NCBI RefSeq assembly: GCF_030817655.1
Contig: NZ_JAUSZM010000003.1
Location: 2,170,001-2,234,000 of the forward strand
Origin: Streptomyces sp. V4I2
GTDB taxonomy: Bacteria; Actinomycetota; Actinomycetes; Streptomycetales; Streptomycetaceae
Direction: 5' to 3'
DNA: 64,000 bases
The position numbers and the translations under genes are program-made. Below the pieces are notes generated by a model. The model was not told where the DNA came from. It saw only the letters and a program-made list of their open reading frames with translations, and did no database searches. This document shows positions 6,653 through 18,485 of the stretch, piece after piece. The number at the start of each line of letters is the position of its first letter. Position 1 is the stretch's first letter.

Positions 6653-7933
6653 TCAGAGACTTCGGTACGGCTGTACGGCGGGCTGCTCCTCGGGCGGTCC
6701 GCCGTTCGCGTGCCCGTCCCCCGGCGCCGGGAACCACAGCACGAACGTCGAGCCCTCGCCGACCCTGGAGAACAGCCGGATCTGGCCGCCGTGCGACTCC
6801 ACGATCTGCCGGACGATGGCGAGGCCGAGCCCGGCGTGCCGGTCGCGTCGGCCGCCGCCCGCCCTGGCCCGCCAGAACCGGTCGAAGACCCGGGCCTGGT
6901 CGTCGTCCAGGATGCCGGGCCCCTCGTCCCGTACGGCGGTCCACAGCCAGCTGCCCGAACGGCCCGCGGCCACGGTGATGCGGGTGCCGGGCGAGGACAG
7001 TCGTACGGCGTTCGAGAGCAGGTTGCCTACGGCCCGGCGCAAGGCGTCGTGGTCGCCGATGACGGTCAGGCCCGGGACGAGCCGGCGGTGCAGGGCGAGG
7101 CCCCGGTCGGCGGCGAGCGGGGCGAACTCCTCGCACGCCTCGCCCGCCGCGGCGGCCAGGTCGACGTCCGCGTCGGCGAGGGCGGGCGCGCTGCGGCGGG
7201 CCGTGGCCAGCAGGTCCTCCACCAGCCGGGTCATCCGGGTGGTCGCACGGTCGACGCTGCGGGCGGCCGTGCGGCGCTCCTCCTCGTCCGACTCCTCCGC
7301 GGTCAGTACGGCGTCCAGGTTGGCGCGGATGATCGCGAGCGGGCTGCGCAGCTCGTGCGAGGCGTCGTCGATGAGCTGGCGCTGGGCGCGGAACGCCTCG
7401 TCGAGCCGGTCCAGCATCGAGTCCACCGTGTCGGCGAGGTCGCGCAGCTCGTCCTTGGGGCCCTGCAGCTGGATGCGTTTCGACAGGTCGGTGGCCTGGA
7501 TCTCGGCCGCCGTGCGGGAGATGGCGCGTACGGGGCGCAGGGCGCGGCCGGAGAGGATCCAGCCGAGGACGAGGCTGGTGGCGGCGAGGCCGCCGAGGAC
7601 GGCGTAGGAGAAGCGGCGCAGGTTGGCGAGGGTCTCGTAGTTGACGGCCGCCTCGACTTCCTGGAGCTTCACGGCGTCGAACTCGCCCATGTAGACGCCG
7701 TTCACGTACTTCTCGGCGCGGAACTGCTTGCTGACCGGGTGGGCCTCGCCGCTGCGTTCCACGGCCACGTAGGTGGCGCCGAGGACGAGTGCGGTGAGGA
7801 CGAACAGGAGGCCGGAGTAGAGGACGGTGAGGCGGAAGCGGATGGTGTGGGTGAAGGAGGGCAGGCGCGGGAGCCGCCTGAGGGGCGGGCGCGGGAACCT
7901 GAGATGCGGGCGCTTGAAGGAAGGGCGTTTCAT
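6653..7933 (-). CDS. Sensor histidine kinase of a two-component system
   Basis: 426 aa. A basic N-terminus rich in RRLPRLP precedes TM1 (~32-57); a short extracytoplasmic loop (~58-108) is followed by TM2 (~110-128), a HAMP linker (RALRPVRAISRTAAEI), a HisKA box IDDASHELRSPLAI with phospho-acceptor His193, and an HATPase with N box (LLSNAVRL), G1 (RDEGPGIL) and G2 (HAGLGLAIVRQIVESHGG). It would autophosphorylate on an external cue and pass phosphate to the partner regulator, whose stop overlaps its start by 4 bp (ATGA). The 50-residue sensor loop has no recognised ligand domain. Last gene of the block that starts at 13442. Confidence 0.93.
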   Translation of the reverse strand: MKRPSFKRPHLRFPRPPLRRLPRLPSFTHTIRFRLTVLYSGLLFVLTALVLGATYVAVERSGEAHPVSKQFRAEKYVNGVYMGEFDAVKLQEVEAAVNYETLANLRRFSYAVLGGLAATSLVLGWILSGRALRPVRAISRTAAEIQATDLSKRIQLQGPKDELRDLADTVDSMLDRLDEAFRAQRQLIDDASHELRSPLAIIRANLDAVLTAEESDEEERRTAARSVDRATTRMTRLVEDLLATARRSAPALADADVDLAAAAGEACEEFAPLAADRGLALHRRLVPGLTVIGDHDALRRAVGNLLSNAVRLSSPGTRITVAAGRSGSWLWTAVRDEGPGILDDDQARVFDRFWRARAGGGRRDRHAGLGLAIVRQIVESHGGQIRLFSRVGEGSTFVLWFPAPGDGHANGGPPEEQPAVQPYRSL

Positions 7934-8604
7934 GGCGTCTCCTTCAGCCGGTAGCCCTGCCGTATCACCGTCTCTATGAGGGGCTCGTCCTCTCCGGTGA
8001 CCTTGCGGCGCAGGGAACCGACCGTGACGCGCACGGTGTTGGTGAAGGGGTCGGCGTGTTCGTCCCAGACGTGTTCGAGGAGTTCCTCGGCCGGTACGAC
8101 GCGCCCGGGGCGGGTCATGAGGTAGTGCAGGACGCTGAACTCCTTCGGCGTGAGGTGGAGTCGGCGGGGGCCTCGGTAGGCCTCGAAACGGGCGGTGTCC
8201 AGGCGGAGTTCGCCGACCTCGACGACCGCCGTGCCGCCGTCCTCGCGGCGCAGCAGCGCCCTGATGCGGGCGAGGAGTTCGGGCAGCGCGAAGGGTTTGA
8301 CGAGGTAGTCGTCGGCGCCCTCGTCGAGGCCGCGGACGCGGTCGGCGAGGCGGTCGCGGGCGGTGAGCATGAGGATGCGGGGGCCGCCGGGGCCTGGGGC
8401 CGCACGGATGGCGCGGCAGACGGTGAAGCCGTCGCCGTCGGGGAGGTTGAGGTCCAGCAGGACCAGGTCGTAGTCGTTGACGGCGAGTTTCTCGGTCGAG
8501 GTGTCGACATCCGGGGCGACGTCGACGGCGTAGCCCGCCCGCACCAGGCCGACCTTGAGCGCGACGACCAGGTCCTCCTCGTCCTCGACCACGAGCAGTC
8601 TCAT
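7930..8604 (-). CDS. OmpR/PhoB-family response regulator
   Basis: 224 aa. Receiver domain residues 1-115 with acidic pocket VEDEED, phospho-acceptor Asp51 in LLDLNLPDGDG, Thr in MLTARD and Lys in DYLVKPFAL. A winged-helix effector domain follows (~125-220) with KEFSVLHYLMTRPGRVV and NTVRVTVGSLRRKV. It binds DNA as a phosphorylated dimer. The start is 12 nt after the stop of the membrane protease gene and its stop overlaps the kinase start, so these three are co-transcribed. The protease may be a target, or part, of the signalling it controls (inference). Confidence 0.93.
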   Translation of the reverse strand: MRLLVVEDEEDLVVALKVGLVRAGYAVDVAPDVDTSTEKLAVNDYDLVLLDLNLPDGDGFTVCRAIRAAPGPGGPRILMLTARDRLADRVRGLDEGADDYLVKPFALPELLARIRALLRREDGGTAVVEVGELRLDTARFEAYRGPRRLHLTPKEFSVLHYLMTRPGRVVPAEELLEHVWDEHADPFTNTVRVTVGSLRRKVTGEDEPLIETVIRQGYRLKETP

Positions 8605-8616
8605 GTCCGCCCCTCC

Positions 8617-10338
<1,722 letters not shown>

Positions 10339-10384
10339 GGTGTGCCTCCTTCGTCGGTGGGCCGGGGACGGGTGTCGAGGTCGG

Positions 10385-11335
10385 TCATGGCAGGCGGGAG
10401 AACCACAGCAGCGAGGTCGCGGCGGCGATCAGGGCCGTGGTGAGGCCTGCTGCCACGAACCACTGCCAGATCTCGCGTTCCTCGGTGCGGTGGCCGACGG
10501 AGCTGCCGATGTCCTCGTAGACGGCCTGGAGTTCCTCGCCCGTGGCTGCCTCGTGGTAGTCGCCGCCCGTGCGGGAGGCGAGGTTCTCCAGGGCGGGGCC
10601 GTCGACGGGGACCTGGAGGAGGCGGCCGTCGCCGAGGTCGACGACGCCGTCCTCCGTGCCGTACGCGATCGTCGAGACGGGGATGCGCTCGGCGGCCGCC
10701 TCCGCCGCCGCGGACTCGACCGAGCGGCCCACCGTGTTGGAGCCGTCGGAGAGCAGCACGATGTGTGCGGGCGGCGGCTCGGTCTCGGCCTGTTTGTCGA
10801 GCGCCCGGATCGCGTTGCGGGCGGCGATGACGGCCTCGCCGATCGCCGTGCCCTGGCCGGTGGTGAGCTGTTCGATGGCCGAGCGCAGCACCGCGCGGTC
10901 GGTGGTCGGCGGCACCGCGACGGTGGCGGAGCCGCTGAAGGAGACGAGCCCGGTGTTGGACCGTTCGGGCAGCCGGTCGATGAAGGCGAGGGCGGCGCGC
11001 TGGGCGGCCACGAACCGGGTAGGTGAGACGTCGGTGGCCTCCATGGAACCGGAGGTGTCGAAGGCGACGACGATCGTCGCCCGTTCACGCAGTACCTGCA
11101 CGTCGGCCGTGGGCCGGGCGAACCCCAGCACCAGCAGCGCGAGCGTGGCGCAGAAGGCCGCGGCCGGTATGTGCCGGCGTCGGCCCGGCCGGTGGGGCGC
11201 GACCTTGTCGAGCAGGTCGAGGTTGGTGAAACGGACGGCGTAGCGGCCGCGCCTGCGTTGCACCAGCAGATACGCGCCGATCAGACCGGCGAGCGGGATC
11301 AGGAGCAGCAGCCAGCCGGGGGAACGCAAACCCAT
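10385..11335 (-). CDS. VWA-domain membrane protein (BatA-like)
   Basis: 316 aa. Two N-terminal TM helices (~7-25 and ~56-72) flank a basic loop, followed by a von Willebrand A domain (~85-280) with an intact MIDAS FDTSGSM (Asp93, Ser95, Ser97), TTGQGTAIGEA and VLLSDGSNTVG, and a C-terminal TM helix (~294-312). The layout matches BatA/BatB-type proteins encoded with MoxR ATPases and DUF58 proteins, thought to act as metal-dependent chaperone or assembly platforms at the membrane. It starts 15 nt after the DUF58 stop, so it is in the same operon. Confidence 0.9.
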   Translation of the reverse strand: MGLRSPGWLLLLIPLAGLIGAYLLVQRRRGRYAVRFTNLDLLDKVAPHRPGRRRHIPAAAFCATLALLVLGFARPTADVQVLRERATIVVAFDTSGSMEATDVSPTRFVAAQRAALAFIDRLPERSNTGLVSFSGSATVAVPPTTDRAVLRSAIEQLTTGQGTAIGEAVIAARNAIRALDKQAETEPPPAHIVLLSDGSNTVGRSVESAAAEAAAERIPVSTIAYGTEDGVVDLGDGRLLQVPVDGPALENLASRTGGDYHEAATGEELQAVYEDIGSSVGHRTEEREIWQWFVAAGLTTALIAAATSLLWFSRLP

Positions 11336-11350
11336 GAAGTCACTCCCGTG

Positions 11351-12259
11351 TCATGCGGCGCCGCCTCCCGCACGGCGCCGCTGGTCCTCGACGTACCGGA
11401 CGACGTCCCGCACCCAGTCCCGGTCCGTGCGGAGCCTGAGGTGCGCGGCGCCCGCACGGCGGATCGCCTGCTTGATCACGGCCCGCTGTTCCAGCGCGGC
11501 CTCCGCGTACCGCTCGCGCAACCGCCGTGCGTGCGTGGGGACTTCGCGTCGCCGTCCGGTCTCGGGGTCGACGACGGTGAGCAACCCGACGTCGGGCAGC
11601 TCCAGTTCCCGTGGGTCGACGGTCTCCACGGCCAGGACCTGGTGGCGGTGGGCCACCGTGCGCAGGGGCTGCTCCCAGCCGGTCTCCAGGAAGTCGGAGA
11701 CGACGGCGACCAGGCCCCGCCCGGGCAGGGCGCGCAGTTCCCGGAGGGAGTCGGCGAGGGTGGAGTCGGCGGCCCCCGGTTCGACGCGCGGGCGGTCCAG
11801 GGCGGCGTGCAGGACGGTGAGCAGCTGCCGTCGGCCGGTGCGGGGCGGGATCCGCCGGATGCCGTGCGGCCCCGAGATCTGCGCGCCGAGCCGGTTTCCG
11901 GCCCGCTCGGTGAGGAACGCGACGGCCGCCGCCGCGCCCACCGCGAGGTCCCGCTTCTCCATCCGGGCGGTGCCGAAGTCCATGCTCGCGGAGGCGTCCA
12001 GGACGATCCAGATGGTCAGCTCGCGGTCGGCGAGGGTGAGGCGGACGTGCGGGACGGTGGTGCGGGCGGTGGCGTTCCAGTCCATCCGCCGGACGTCGTC
12101 GCCGATGACGTACGGCCGGGTCTCCGCGAGCTCGCTGCCCGGCCCCGGCATGAGGGCCGGATGGTCGCCCTGGAGGAGCCCGTCGGGGTGGCGGGTGAAG
12201 AGCAGTTCCAGGTGCTTCAGGGCCTGTTCGGGGGTGAGCTCGCGCAGGGTCGGGGTCAT
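11351..12259 (-). CDS. DUF58 domain protein
   Basis: 302 aa. The family signature is present: DGLLQGDHPALMPGPGSELAETRPYVIGDDVRRMDWNATARTTVPHVR in the N-terminal part, whose core DVRRMDWNATA is the DUF58 hallmark. A VWA-like fold follows with IVLDASASMDFG. There are no N-terminal membrane helices, unlike some DUF58 proteins, so it is likely cytosolic. Its start overlaps the MoxR stop by 4 bp (12256-12259, ATGA). DUF58 proteins work with MoxR ATPases; the biochemical role is unproven. Confidence 0.9.
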   Translation of the reverse strand: MTPTLRELTPEQALKHLELLFTRHPDGLLQGDHPALMPGPGSELAETRPYVIGDDVRRMDWNATARTTVPHVRLTLADRELTIWIVLDASASMDFGTARMEKRDLAVGAAAAVAFLTERAGNRLGAQISGPHGIRRIPPRTGRRQLLTVLHAALDRPRVEPGAADSTLADSLRELRALPGRGLVAVVSDFLETGWEQPLRTVAHRHQVLAVETVDPRELELPDVGLLTVVDPETGRRREVPTHARRLRERYAEAALEQRAVIKQAIRRAGAAHLRLRTDRDWVRDVVRYVEDQRRRAGGGAA

Positions 12260-13251
12260 GCGACGGCCTCCTCGGTGTGTTTCTCGGCGGCGGCCTGGCG
12301 GGGACTGATCCGGGGCTGGTGGACCGCCGCGAGCACCTCGTCGACGATCTCGCCCGGGGTGACGCCGTCGGCGAGCGCGTCGAAGGACAGGACGAGACGG
12401 TGGGCGACGACCTCGTGCGCCAAGTCGCTCACGTCGTCGGGGAGTACGTAGCCCCGTCCGCGCAGCAGAGCCAGCGCGCGGGCCGCGGCGACCAGGCCGA
12501 GCGTGGCCCGCGGCCCGGCGCCGTGCGCCAGCCGGCTCTCCGGTCCGGCGAGTTCGCGGGTCGCGCAGACCAGTCGTACGGCGTACTCGGCGACCGCGTG
12601 GTGCACGAACACCTCGTCGGCCGTGCGCTGGAGGGCGACCAGCCGCTCGGGGGTGAGGACGCGGCGCGGGCGGGGCGGGTCGACGCTCATCCGGTAGAGG
12701 ATGGCGAGTTCCTCGGACTCGGTGGGCGCGGCGACCTCCACCTTGAGCAGGAAGCGGTCGCGCTGGGCCTCGGGGAGCCGGTAGACGCCCTCGGACTCGA
12801 TGGGGTTCTGGGTGGCGAGCACGAGGAACGGTTCGGGGACGGGGAGTGTGGTGCCGCCGATGGACACCTGGTGCTCGCCCATGACCTCCAGCAGCGCCGA
12901 CTGCACCTTGGCGGGGGCGCGGTTGATCTCGTCGGCGAGGACGACGTTCGCGATGACCGGCCCGGGTTCGATGTCGAACGCCTCTTGGGAGGGCCGGTAG
13001 ATGCGGGTGCCGGTGATGTCGGAGGGGACGAGGTCGGGGGTGAACTGGAGGCGGGCGAAGTGACCGCCCACCACGTGTGCGAGGGTCTTCGCGCCGAGCG
13101 TCTTGGCGACGCCGGGTACGCCCTCCAGGAGGCAGTGGCCGCGGGCCAGGATCGCGGTGAACAGGCGTTCCACCATGCGGTCCTGGCCGACGATGACGCG
13201 TTTCACCTCGAAGAGGGCGTCTTCGAGGAGCTGGTCGTCGGGGGCGGTCAC
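12256..13251 (-). CDS. MoxR-family AAA+ ATPase
   Basis: 331 aa from the GTG at 13251, set by its 4-bp overlap (GTGA) with the stop of the small secreted protein gene. Walker A is EGVPGVAKT (~43-51), Walker B VVLADEINRAP, sensor 1 VLATQNPIE, and the arginine finger region is LPEAQRDRFLL. MoxR ATPases remodel or mature protein complexes, usually with a VWA partner; here DUF58 and VWA genes follow directly. An open frame continues upstream to 13497 in the same phase but overlaps the secreted protein gene and is not conserved in character. Confidence 0.92.
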   Translation of the reverse strand: MTAPDDQLLEDALFEVKRVIVGQDRMVERLFTAILARGHCLLEGVPGVAKTLGAKTLAHVVGGHFARLQFTPDLVPSDITGTRIYRPSQEAFDIEPGPVIANVVLADEINRAPAKVQSALLEVMGEHQVSIGGTTLPVPEPFLVLATQNPIESEGVYRLPEAQRDRFLLKVEVAAPTESEELAILYRMSVDPPRPRRVLTPERLVALQRTADEVFVHHAVAEYAVRLVCATRELAGPESRLAHGAGPRATLGLVAAARALALLRGRGYVLPDDVSDLAHEVVAHRLVLSFDALADGVTPGEIVDEVLAAVHQPRISPRQAAAEKHTEEAVA

Positions 13252-13442
13252 AGCTGGGAGGCGGGGTTGTTCGTGCCGGTGGCTTTCTCGGGGCAGTCGT
13301 GGTCGCCCTCTTCTACGACGAACCTCACCTGGTCGCGGGGGGACTCGTCCGCGTCGGCGGCCAGTGCGACGCCGCCACCGGTCAGTCCGGCGGCGGCCAG
13401 CACGGACGCGGTGACGATCATTGTGCGCGTACGACGTGTCAT
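13248..13442 (-). CDS. Small secreted protein, function unknown
   Basis: 64 aa. A basic start (MTRRTRTM) and hydrophobic core (IVTASVLAAAGLTGGGVAL) end at ALAADADES, a good signal peptidase I site, leaving a mature acidic peptide of about 35 residues with a single Cys (GDHDCPEKAT). Its stop overlaps the MoxR GTG start, so it heads the operon. No domain is recognised. It could be a substrate or ligand of the MoxR/VWA/protease/two-component block; this is inference from position only. Confidence 0.7.
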   Translation of the reverse strand: MTRRTRTMIVTASVLAAAGLTGGGVALAADADESPRDQVRFVVEEGDHDCPEKATGTNNPASQL

Positions 13443-13518
13443 GGTCGTTGGCTCCTTCGGCCGTGGGGGACGACGTCGGGTACGGAGCCAAGACCATCAG
13501 GTGAGGGCGAAAACGAGC

Positions 13519-15123
13519 TTAAAGGTCGAATGAAGGGGCTGGCTGAGGACGGGGAGCGAGTGCGGGTCGGGGGGCCTGATCGCGCAGTTCCCCGCGCCCC
13601 TGGGCGGCGCTGTCCAACCGTTGGCCTCGGAGCAGGAACCAAGCCGCTGCCGCCGCAGCGAGCAGCACTGCCGCCCCCACACCCGCTGCCAGCGCAAGTC
13701 CGTCCACGAAGGAGCCCCGCGCCGCGTCCAACATCGCCTCCGACGTATGCGCCGGCAAGCCCGCCGACGCCTCCACCGCCCCGCCCAGCGACTCGTGCGC
13801 CTCCGCCGGTGTACCCGCCGGGCCCTTGAAGTCGCGGTAGACGCCCGTCACGATCGAGCCGAGTACGGCGATGCCGAGGGCCGCGCCGAGTTCGTACGCC
13901 GTTTCGGACACCGCGGATGCCGCGCCCGCCTGTTCCTTGGGTACGGAGCCCAGGATGACGTCGGCGGTGACGGTGAAGGAGAAGCCGGCTCCGATGCCGA
14001 CGAACAGCAGCGCGGTGCCGAGGAACGGGTAGCCGGTGGACTGGTCGATCACGGTGAGCGCGGCCAGTGCGAGGCCTACGGACGCGAGGCCTACGGAGAC
14101 GACGGACCGGACCGAGAAGCGCCGGGCCATCGAGCCGGCGATCAGACCGGCCACCACCGCGCCCACGGCGGCGGGCAGTTCGGCCAGGCCCGCTTCCAAC
14201 GGCCGCCTGCCCTGGACGAGTTGCAGATACTGGGAGAGGAAGAAGACGAGCCCGGACAGACCGAGGATGGTCAGCAGGTCGGCGAGGACCGCTCCACTGA
14301 AGCCGCGGTGACGGAACAGTCGCATGTCCAACAGGGGTGTAGGCAGGGTGAGTTGGCGGCGTACGAAGCCGTACAGCGCGCCCGCGCCCAGCAGGCCCGA
14401 GGCGAGTGTCTCCCACGTGATGCCGTGGGTGGCGGCCTCCTTGACGGCGTACACCACACCGATCATGCCGACCAGCGACAGCACGACACTGATCATGTCC
14501 CACGGGCCGGGACGCGGATTCCGCGACTCGGGCAGCAGCTTGATGCCGACGAGGACCAGGACCGCCATCACGGGCAGGTTGATCAGGAAGACCGAGCCCC
14601 ACCAGAAGTGTTCGAGCAGAAACCCACCGACGATGGGCCCGACCGCGGTACCCGCGGAGGCTGTCGCGCCCCAGATGCCGACGGCGAGGCTGCGTTCGCG
14701 CGGGTCGTGGAAGAGGTTGCGGATCAGGGCGAGCGTGGCGGGCATGAGGGTCGCGCCGGCGACGCCGAGCAACGCCCGGGCAGCGATCATCATCTCGGGT
14801 GTCGTGGCATAGGCGTTGAGGACGGAGACCGCGCCGAAGGCGGTGGCACCGATGAGCAGGATCCGCTTGCGGCCGATGCGGTCGCCGAGGCTGCCCATGG
14901 AGACGAGCAGACCGGCGATGACGAAGGAGTAGACGTCACCGATCCACAGGAGCTGGGTGCCGGAGGGCTGCAGATCCTCGCTGATGTAGGGGGTCGCCAG
15001 GCCGAGGACGGTCGCGTCCACGGTCACCAGCAGCACGGCGAGCACGAGGACGGACAGCGCGAGCCAACGGCCGGGGCGCTTCACCGCCTCGGTCAGGGTC
15101 GCCGGCTGCAGGGTGCTGGTCAT
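13519..15123 (-). CDS. MFS drug:H+ antiporter, DHA2 (14-TM, EmrB/QacA-like) family
   Basis: 534 aa from the ATG at 15123. It has the 14-TM architecture with motif A-like SMGSLGDRIGRKRILL (~83-98), VTVDATVLGLATPYI in TM1 and motif C-like GIWGATASAGTAVGPIVGG. Such proteins export hydrophobic drugs or cations using the proton gradient. The start overlaps the stop of the TetR gene by 4 bp, so the repressor and pump form one operon. The C-terminal tail after the last TM (RGELRDQAPRPALAPRPQP) is encoded partly by a degenerate intergenic repeat (13573-13610), so the gene has read into a repeat. Confidence 0.92.
   Translation of the reverse strand: MTSTLQPATLTEAVKRPGRWLALSVLVLAVLLVTVDATVLGLATPYISEDLQPSGTQLLWIGDVYSFVIAGLLVSMGSLGDRIGRKRILLIGATAFGAVSVLNAYATTPEMMIAARALLGVAGATLMPATLALIRNLFHDPRERSLAVGIWGATASAGTAVGPIVGGFLLEHFWWGSVFLINLPVMAVLVLVGIKLLPESRNPRPGPWDMISVVLSLVGMIGVVYAVKEAATHGITWETLASGLLGAGALYGFVRRQLTLPTPLLDMRLFRHRGFSGAVLADLLTILGLSGLVFFLSQYLQLVQGRRPLEAGLAELPAAVGAVVAGLIAGSMARRFSVRSVVSVGLASVGLALAALTVIDQSTGYPFLGTALLFVGIGAGFSFTVTADVILGSVPKEQAGAASAVSETAYELGAALGIAVLGSIVTGVYRDFKGPAGTPAEAHESLGGAVEASAGLPAHTSEAMLDAARGSFVDGLALAAGVGAAVLLAAAAAAWFLLRGQRLDSAAQGRGELRDQAPRPALAPRPQPAPSFDL
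13573..13610. repeat. Degenerate Streptomyces 3'-end repeat (copy 2), in the 3' end of the MFS gene
   Basis: The sequence GGCCTGATCGCGCAGTTCCC then CGCGCCCCTGGGCGGCGC matches the family core (GGTCGCGCAGTTCCCCGCGC, CCCT). It encodes the last residues of the MFS protein on the other strand. Confidence 0.7.
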
Positions 15124-15671
15124 GATTCCTCTCTCCGTAGTGAGCCGCCGAGCAGCAGCTCGGTGATCATGTAGGTGAAGTCCTTGGAAGCGACCCTCCC
15201 CTCCGACACGGCCCAGGCGCCGGAGGCCATCAGGCCGTAGAGCGCCTCGGTGAGCCAGGCCGGGGTCAGGTCGATGCGGAACTCGCCGGTGGCCTGGCCG
15301 CGGCGGAACAGCGCGGCGATCCGGGCGTCCAGGCGGGCCCAGCCCTCGTTCTGCTCCTCGCCCTCGAACAGTTGGTTCTCGGTGTAGAGGAAGGCGAGCA
15401 GTCCGGCGGCGGGTTCGAGTTCCTTCACGAACCTGCGCAGCGCCTCCTGGGCCGGGCCGTCGTCGAGCCGTGCGGCGTCCGCTGACGCCTCGCACTCCGC
15501 GATGCCGAGTGCCTCCAGCGCCCGGACCAGCGCGTCACGCCCGGCGAACTGGCGGTGCAGGGTGGCCCGGCTGATCCCGGCCGCCTTCGCGACCTCGTCC
15601 ATGGTCGCGGTGGATTTGCGGGTCAGCAGGGCTGCGGCGCTGCGCAGTACGAGGTCACGATCGACGGCCAT
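15120..15671 (-). CDS. TetR-family transcriptional repressor
   Basis: 183 aa from the ATG at 15671 (MAVDRDLVLRSAAALLTRKS). An ATG at 15698 would add nine residues, but that extension lies inside the operator. The N-terminal helix-turn-helix is TMDEVAKAAGISRATLHRQFAGRDAL (~20-45) and the rest is an all-helical ligand-binding domain. It probably represses itself and the coupled MFS pump, releasing on binding of the pump's substrate. The operator candidate is at 15669-15709. No clear SD precedes the ATG, so the mRNA may be leaderless or weakly translated. Confidence 0.9.
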   Translation of the reverse strand: MAVDRDLVLRSAAALLTRKSTATMDEVAKAAGISRATLHRQFAGRDALVRALEALGIAECEASADAARLDDGPAQEALRRFVKELEPAAGLLAFLYTENQLFEGEEQNEGWARLDARIAALFRRGQATGEFRIDLTPAWLTEALYGLMASGAWAVSEGRVASKDFTYMITELLLGGSLRREES

Positions 15672-15709
15672 GAGACAACCATAGCCCACATGAGACATTC
15701 TTGTCTCAT
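15669..15709. promoter_or_regulatory. Candidate TetR operator
   Basis: A perfect inverted repeat ATGAGACATTCTTGTCTCAT (15690-15709, 8-bp arms, 4-bp spacer) is followed 20 nt away by a third copy of the half-site (ATGAGACA at 15670-15677) covering the repressor's start codon. Such symmetry at the start of a tetR-MFS operon is typical of autorepression. Confidence 0.75.
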
Positions 15710-15753
15710 GACGGGCATGGACGTCTCACCCGCCTGTGCCCGTCAGGGACTTC

Positions 15754-16725
15754 TCAGTGCCAGGGCAGCTGCCCGCGCTTCTCCCAGTACGCCCGCGGCT
15801 CCTCGACCAGTGCGGCCAGCCGGCTCAGCTGGTCCTCGTCGAGGTCCACGACCGCCGCGTGCAGGTTCGAGGAGAGCTGGGTGACGGTCGCGGCGCCGGA
15901 GAGGACGACACCGGCCCACGGCTGGCGCAGGACGAGGGCGAGGGCGACCGCGTCGCAGCCCAGAGACGTTTCCTCGGCCACGGCCTTCAACGCGTCCGGT
16001 GCGTGTGGCTCCGCGAGGCGCCCGTTGGCCATCGCCTCCTTGACGATGACCGTGAGTCCGGCCTCGCGTGCCTCGGCGAGCGCGGGGGCGGCCGAGGTCT
16101 CCAGGGCGTTGTACGTCGACTGGACGGTACGGAAGAGGGGCTCGCCGTCGACGGTCACGGCGAGCGCGGCCCGGATCGCGTCGGCCTGGGCGGGGCCGCT
16201 GGTGGAGAAGCCGACCGTGAGGCCCCGCGCGGCGGCTTCCGCCAGTTTCGCGTGGAGTTCCTTGTCGGTGAGGGCCGGACTGTCCGGGGTCACCGAGTGG
16301 ATCTGGTAGAGGTCGAGCCGGTCGCCGAGCAGTTCGTCGCTCTCGGCGCGCTGCCTCTCGTAGGTGGCGAGCGTGTGGTCCTTGACCTCGTGCCGGTCGG
16401 CGTCGGTGCTCCAGGCCGCGGTGTAGGTGTAGCCCCACTTGCTGCCGACGACGATGTCGTCGATGTCGGGGCGGGCGTTCAGCCAGTCGGCGAGGAACTC
16501 CTCGGAACGGCCGTAGGAACGGGCCGCGTCGAAGTAACGGACACCCTGGGCGTAGGCGGCGTCGAGGAGTTCGTGGGTGCGGGTGCGCAGCGTCTCGACA
16601 CTGCGGTTCTCGCCGAGGTCGTGGTCTCGGCCGAGGTTGATGTAGCCGGGGCGGCCGACGGCTGCGAGGCCGAGCCCGAGGTGGCAGGTGGGGGTTGTTG
16701 CTGTGGCCAGTCGGGCGAAGGGCAT
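15754..16725 (-). CDS. Aldo/keto reductase
   Basis: 323 aa from the ATG at 16725 (MPFARLATATTPTCHLGLGL). AKR fold features are present: RYFDAARSYGRSEEFLADWL (catalytic Asp and Tyr), VGSKWGY (Lys), LDLYQIHSVTPDS (His) and, near the C-terminus, GVVLSGAATVTQLSSNL in the NADP(H) phosphate-binding position. It would reduce a carbonyl with NADPH; the substrate is unknown. Ends 44 nt from the divergent operator of the TetR gene. The upstream side holds a 3'-end repeat and argH. No operon partner is obvious. Confidence 0.9.
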   Translation of the reverse strand: MPFARLATATTPTCHLGLGLAAVGRPGYINLGRDHDLGENRSVETLRTRTHELLDAAYAQGVRYFDAARSYGRSEEFLADWLNARPDIDDIVVGSKWGYTYTAAWSTDADRHEVKDHTLATYERQRAESDELLGDRLDLYQIHSVTPDSPALTDKELHAKLAEAAARGLTVGFSTSGPAQADAIRAALAVTVDGEPLFRTVQSTYNALETSAAPALAEAREAGLTVIVKEAMANGRLAEPHAPDALKAVAEETSLGCDAVALALVLRQPWAGVVLSGAATVTQLSSNLHAAVVDLDEDQLSRLAALVEEPRAYWEKRGQLPWH

Positions 16726-16837
16726 CGCGGGCTCCGTTGGTCGGCTCCGGTACGGCTTGAGACCAACGTAACCCGCGATGCCCTTCTCGTGATCGCCGTT
16801 GAGCTCGGGGCCTGCGGTGGATGGGCGAGTGCCGGTC

Positions 16838-16905
16838 GTTCGTGGCTTGTCGCGCCCGCGCGGCGGAGCCGCAGATCGATACAGCCCCGCGCCCCTGAGG
16901 GGCGC
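16838..16905. repeat. Degenerate Streptomyces 3'-end repeat (copy 3) with a terminator hairpin after argH
   Basis: Nearly the same as copy 1 (GTGGCTTGTCGCGCCCGCGC, GGCGGAGCCGCAGATCGATA, CAGCCCCGCGCCCC). It ends in a perfect hairpin, GCGCCCC TGA GGGGCGC at 16889-16905, 5 nt past the argH stop, so it probably terminates argH transcription although it lacks a T-tract. Confidence 0.75.
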
Positions 16906-16910
16906 TTCCC

Positions 16911-18356
<1,446 letters not shown>

Positions 18357-18358
18357 TC

Positions 18359-18396
18359 AAAGGCAGGTCGTGTCAAGAAAGGCAGGTCGTGTCAAG
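18359..18396 (-). repeat. 19-bp perfect tandem duplication upstream of argH, containing two TTGACA motifs
   Basis: On the minus strand CTTGACACGACCTGCCTTT occurs twice head to tail (18396-18378 and 18377-18359). Each copy has TTGACA, the -35 consensus. The distal copy could give argH its own promoter after the argG hairpin, though no convincing -10 follows. Confidence 0.8.
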
Positions 18397-18416
18397 GCAT
18401 GGTCGTGGATGTGCCA

Positions 18417-18450
18417 CCGCCTCCCTGCCGACCGGCGGTCAGGGAGGCGG
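18417..18450. terminator. Hairpin between argG and argH
   Basis: Perfect 11-bp stem CCGCCTCCCTG / CAGGGAGGCGG with a 12-nt loop, about 35 nt past the argG stop. It has no T-tract on either strand. It may be a factor-dependent terminator, an RNA stability hairpin or an attenuator that partly separates argG from argH. Confidence 0.65.
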
Positions 18451-18485
18451 CATTCACGCTACTGCTTGCGCAGGGTCCGTACTGC

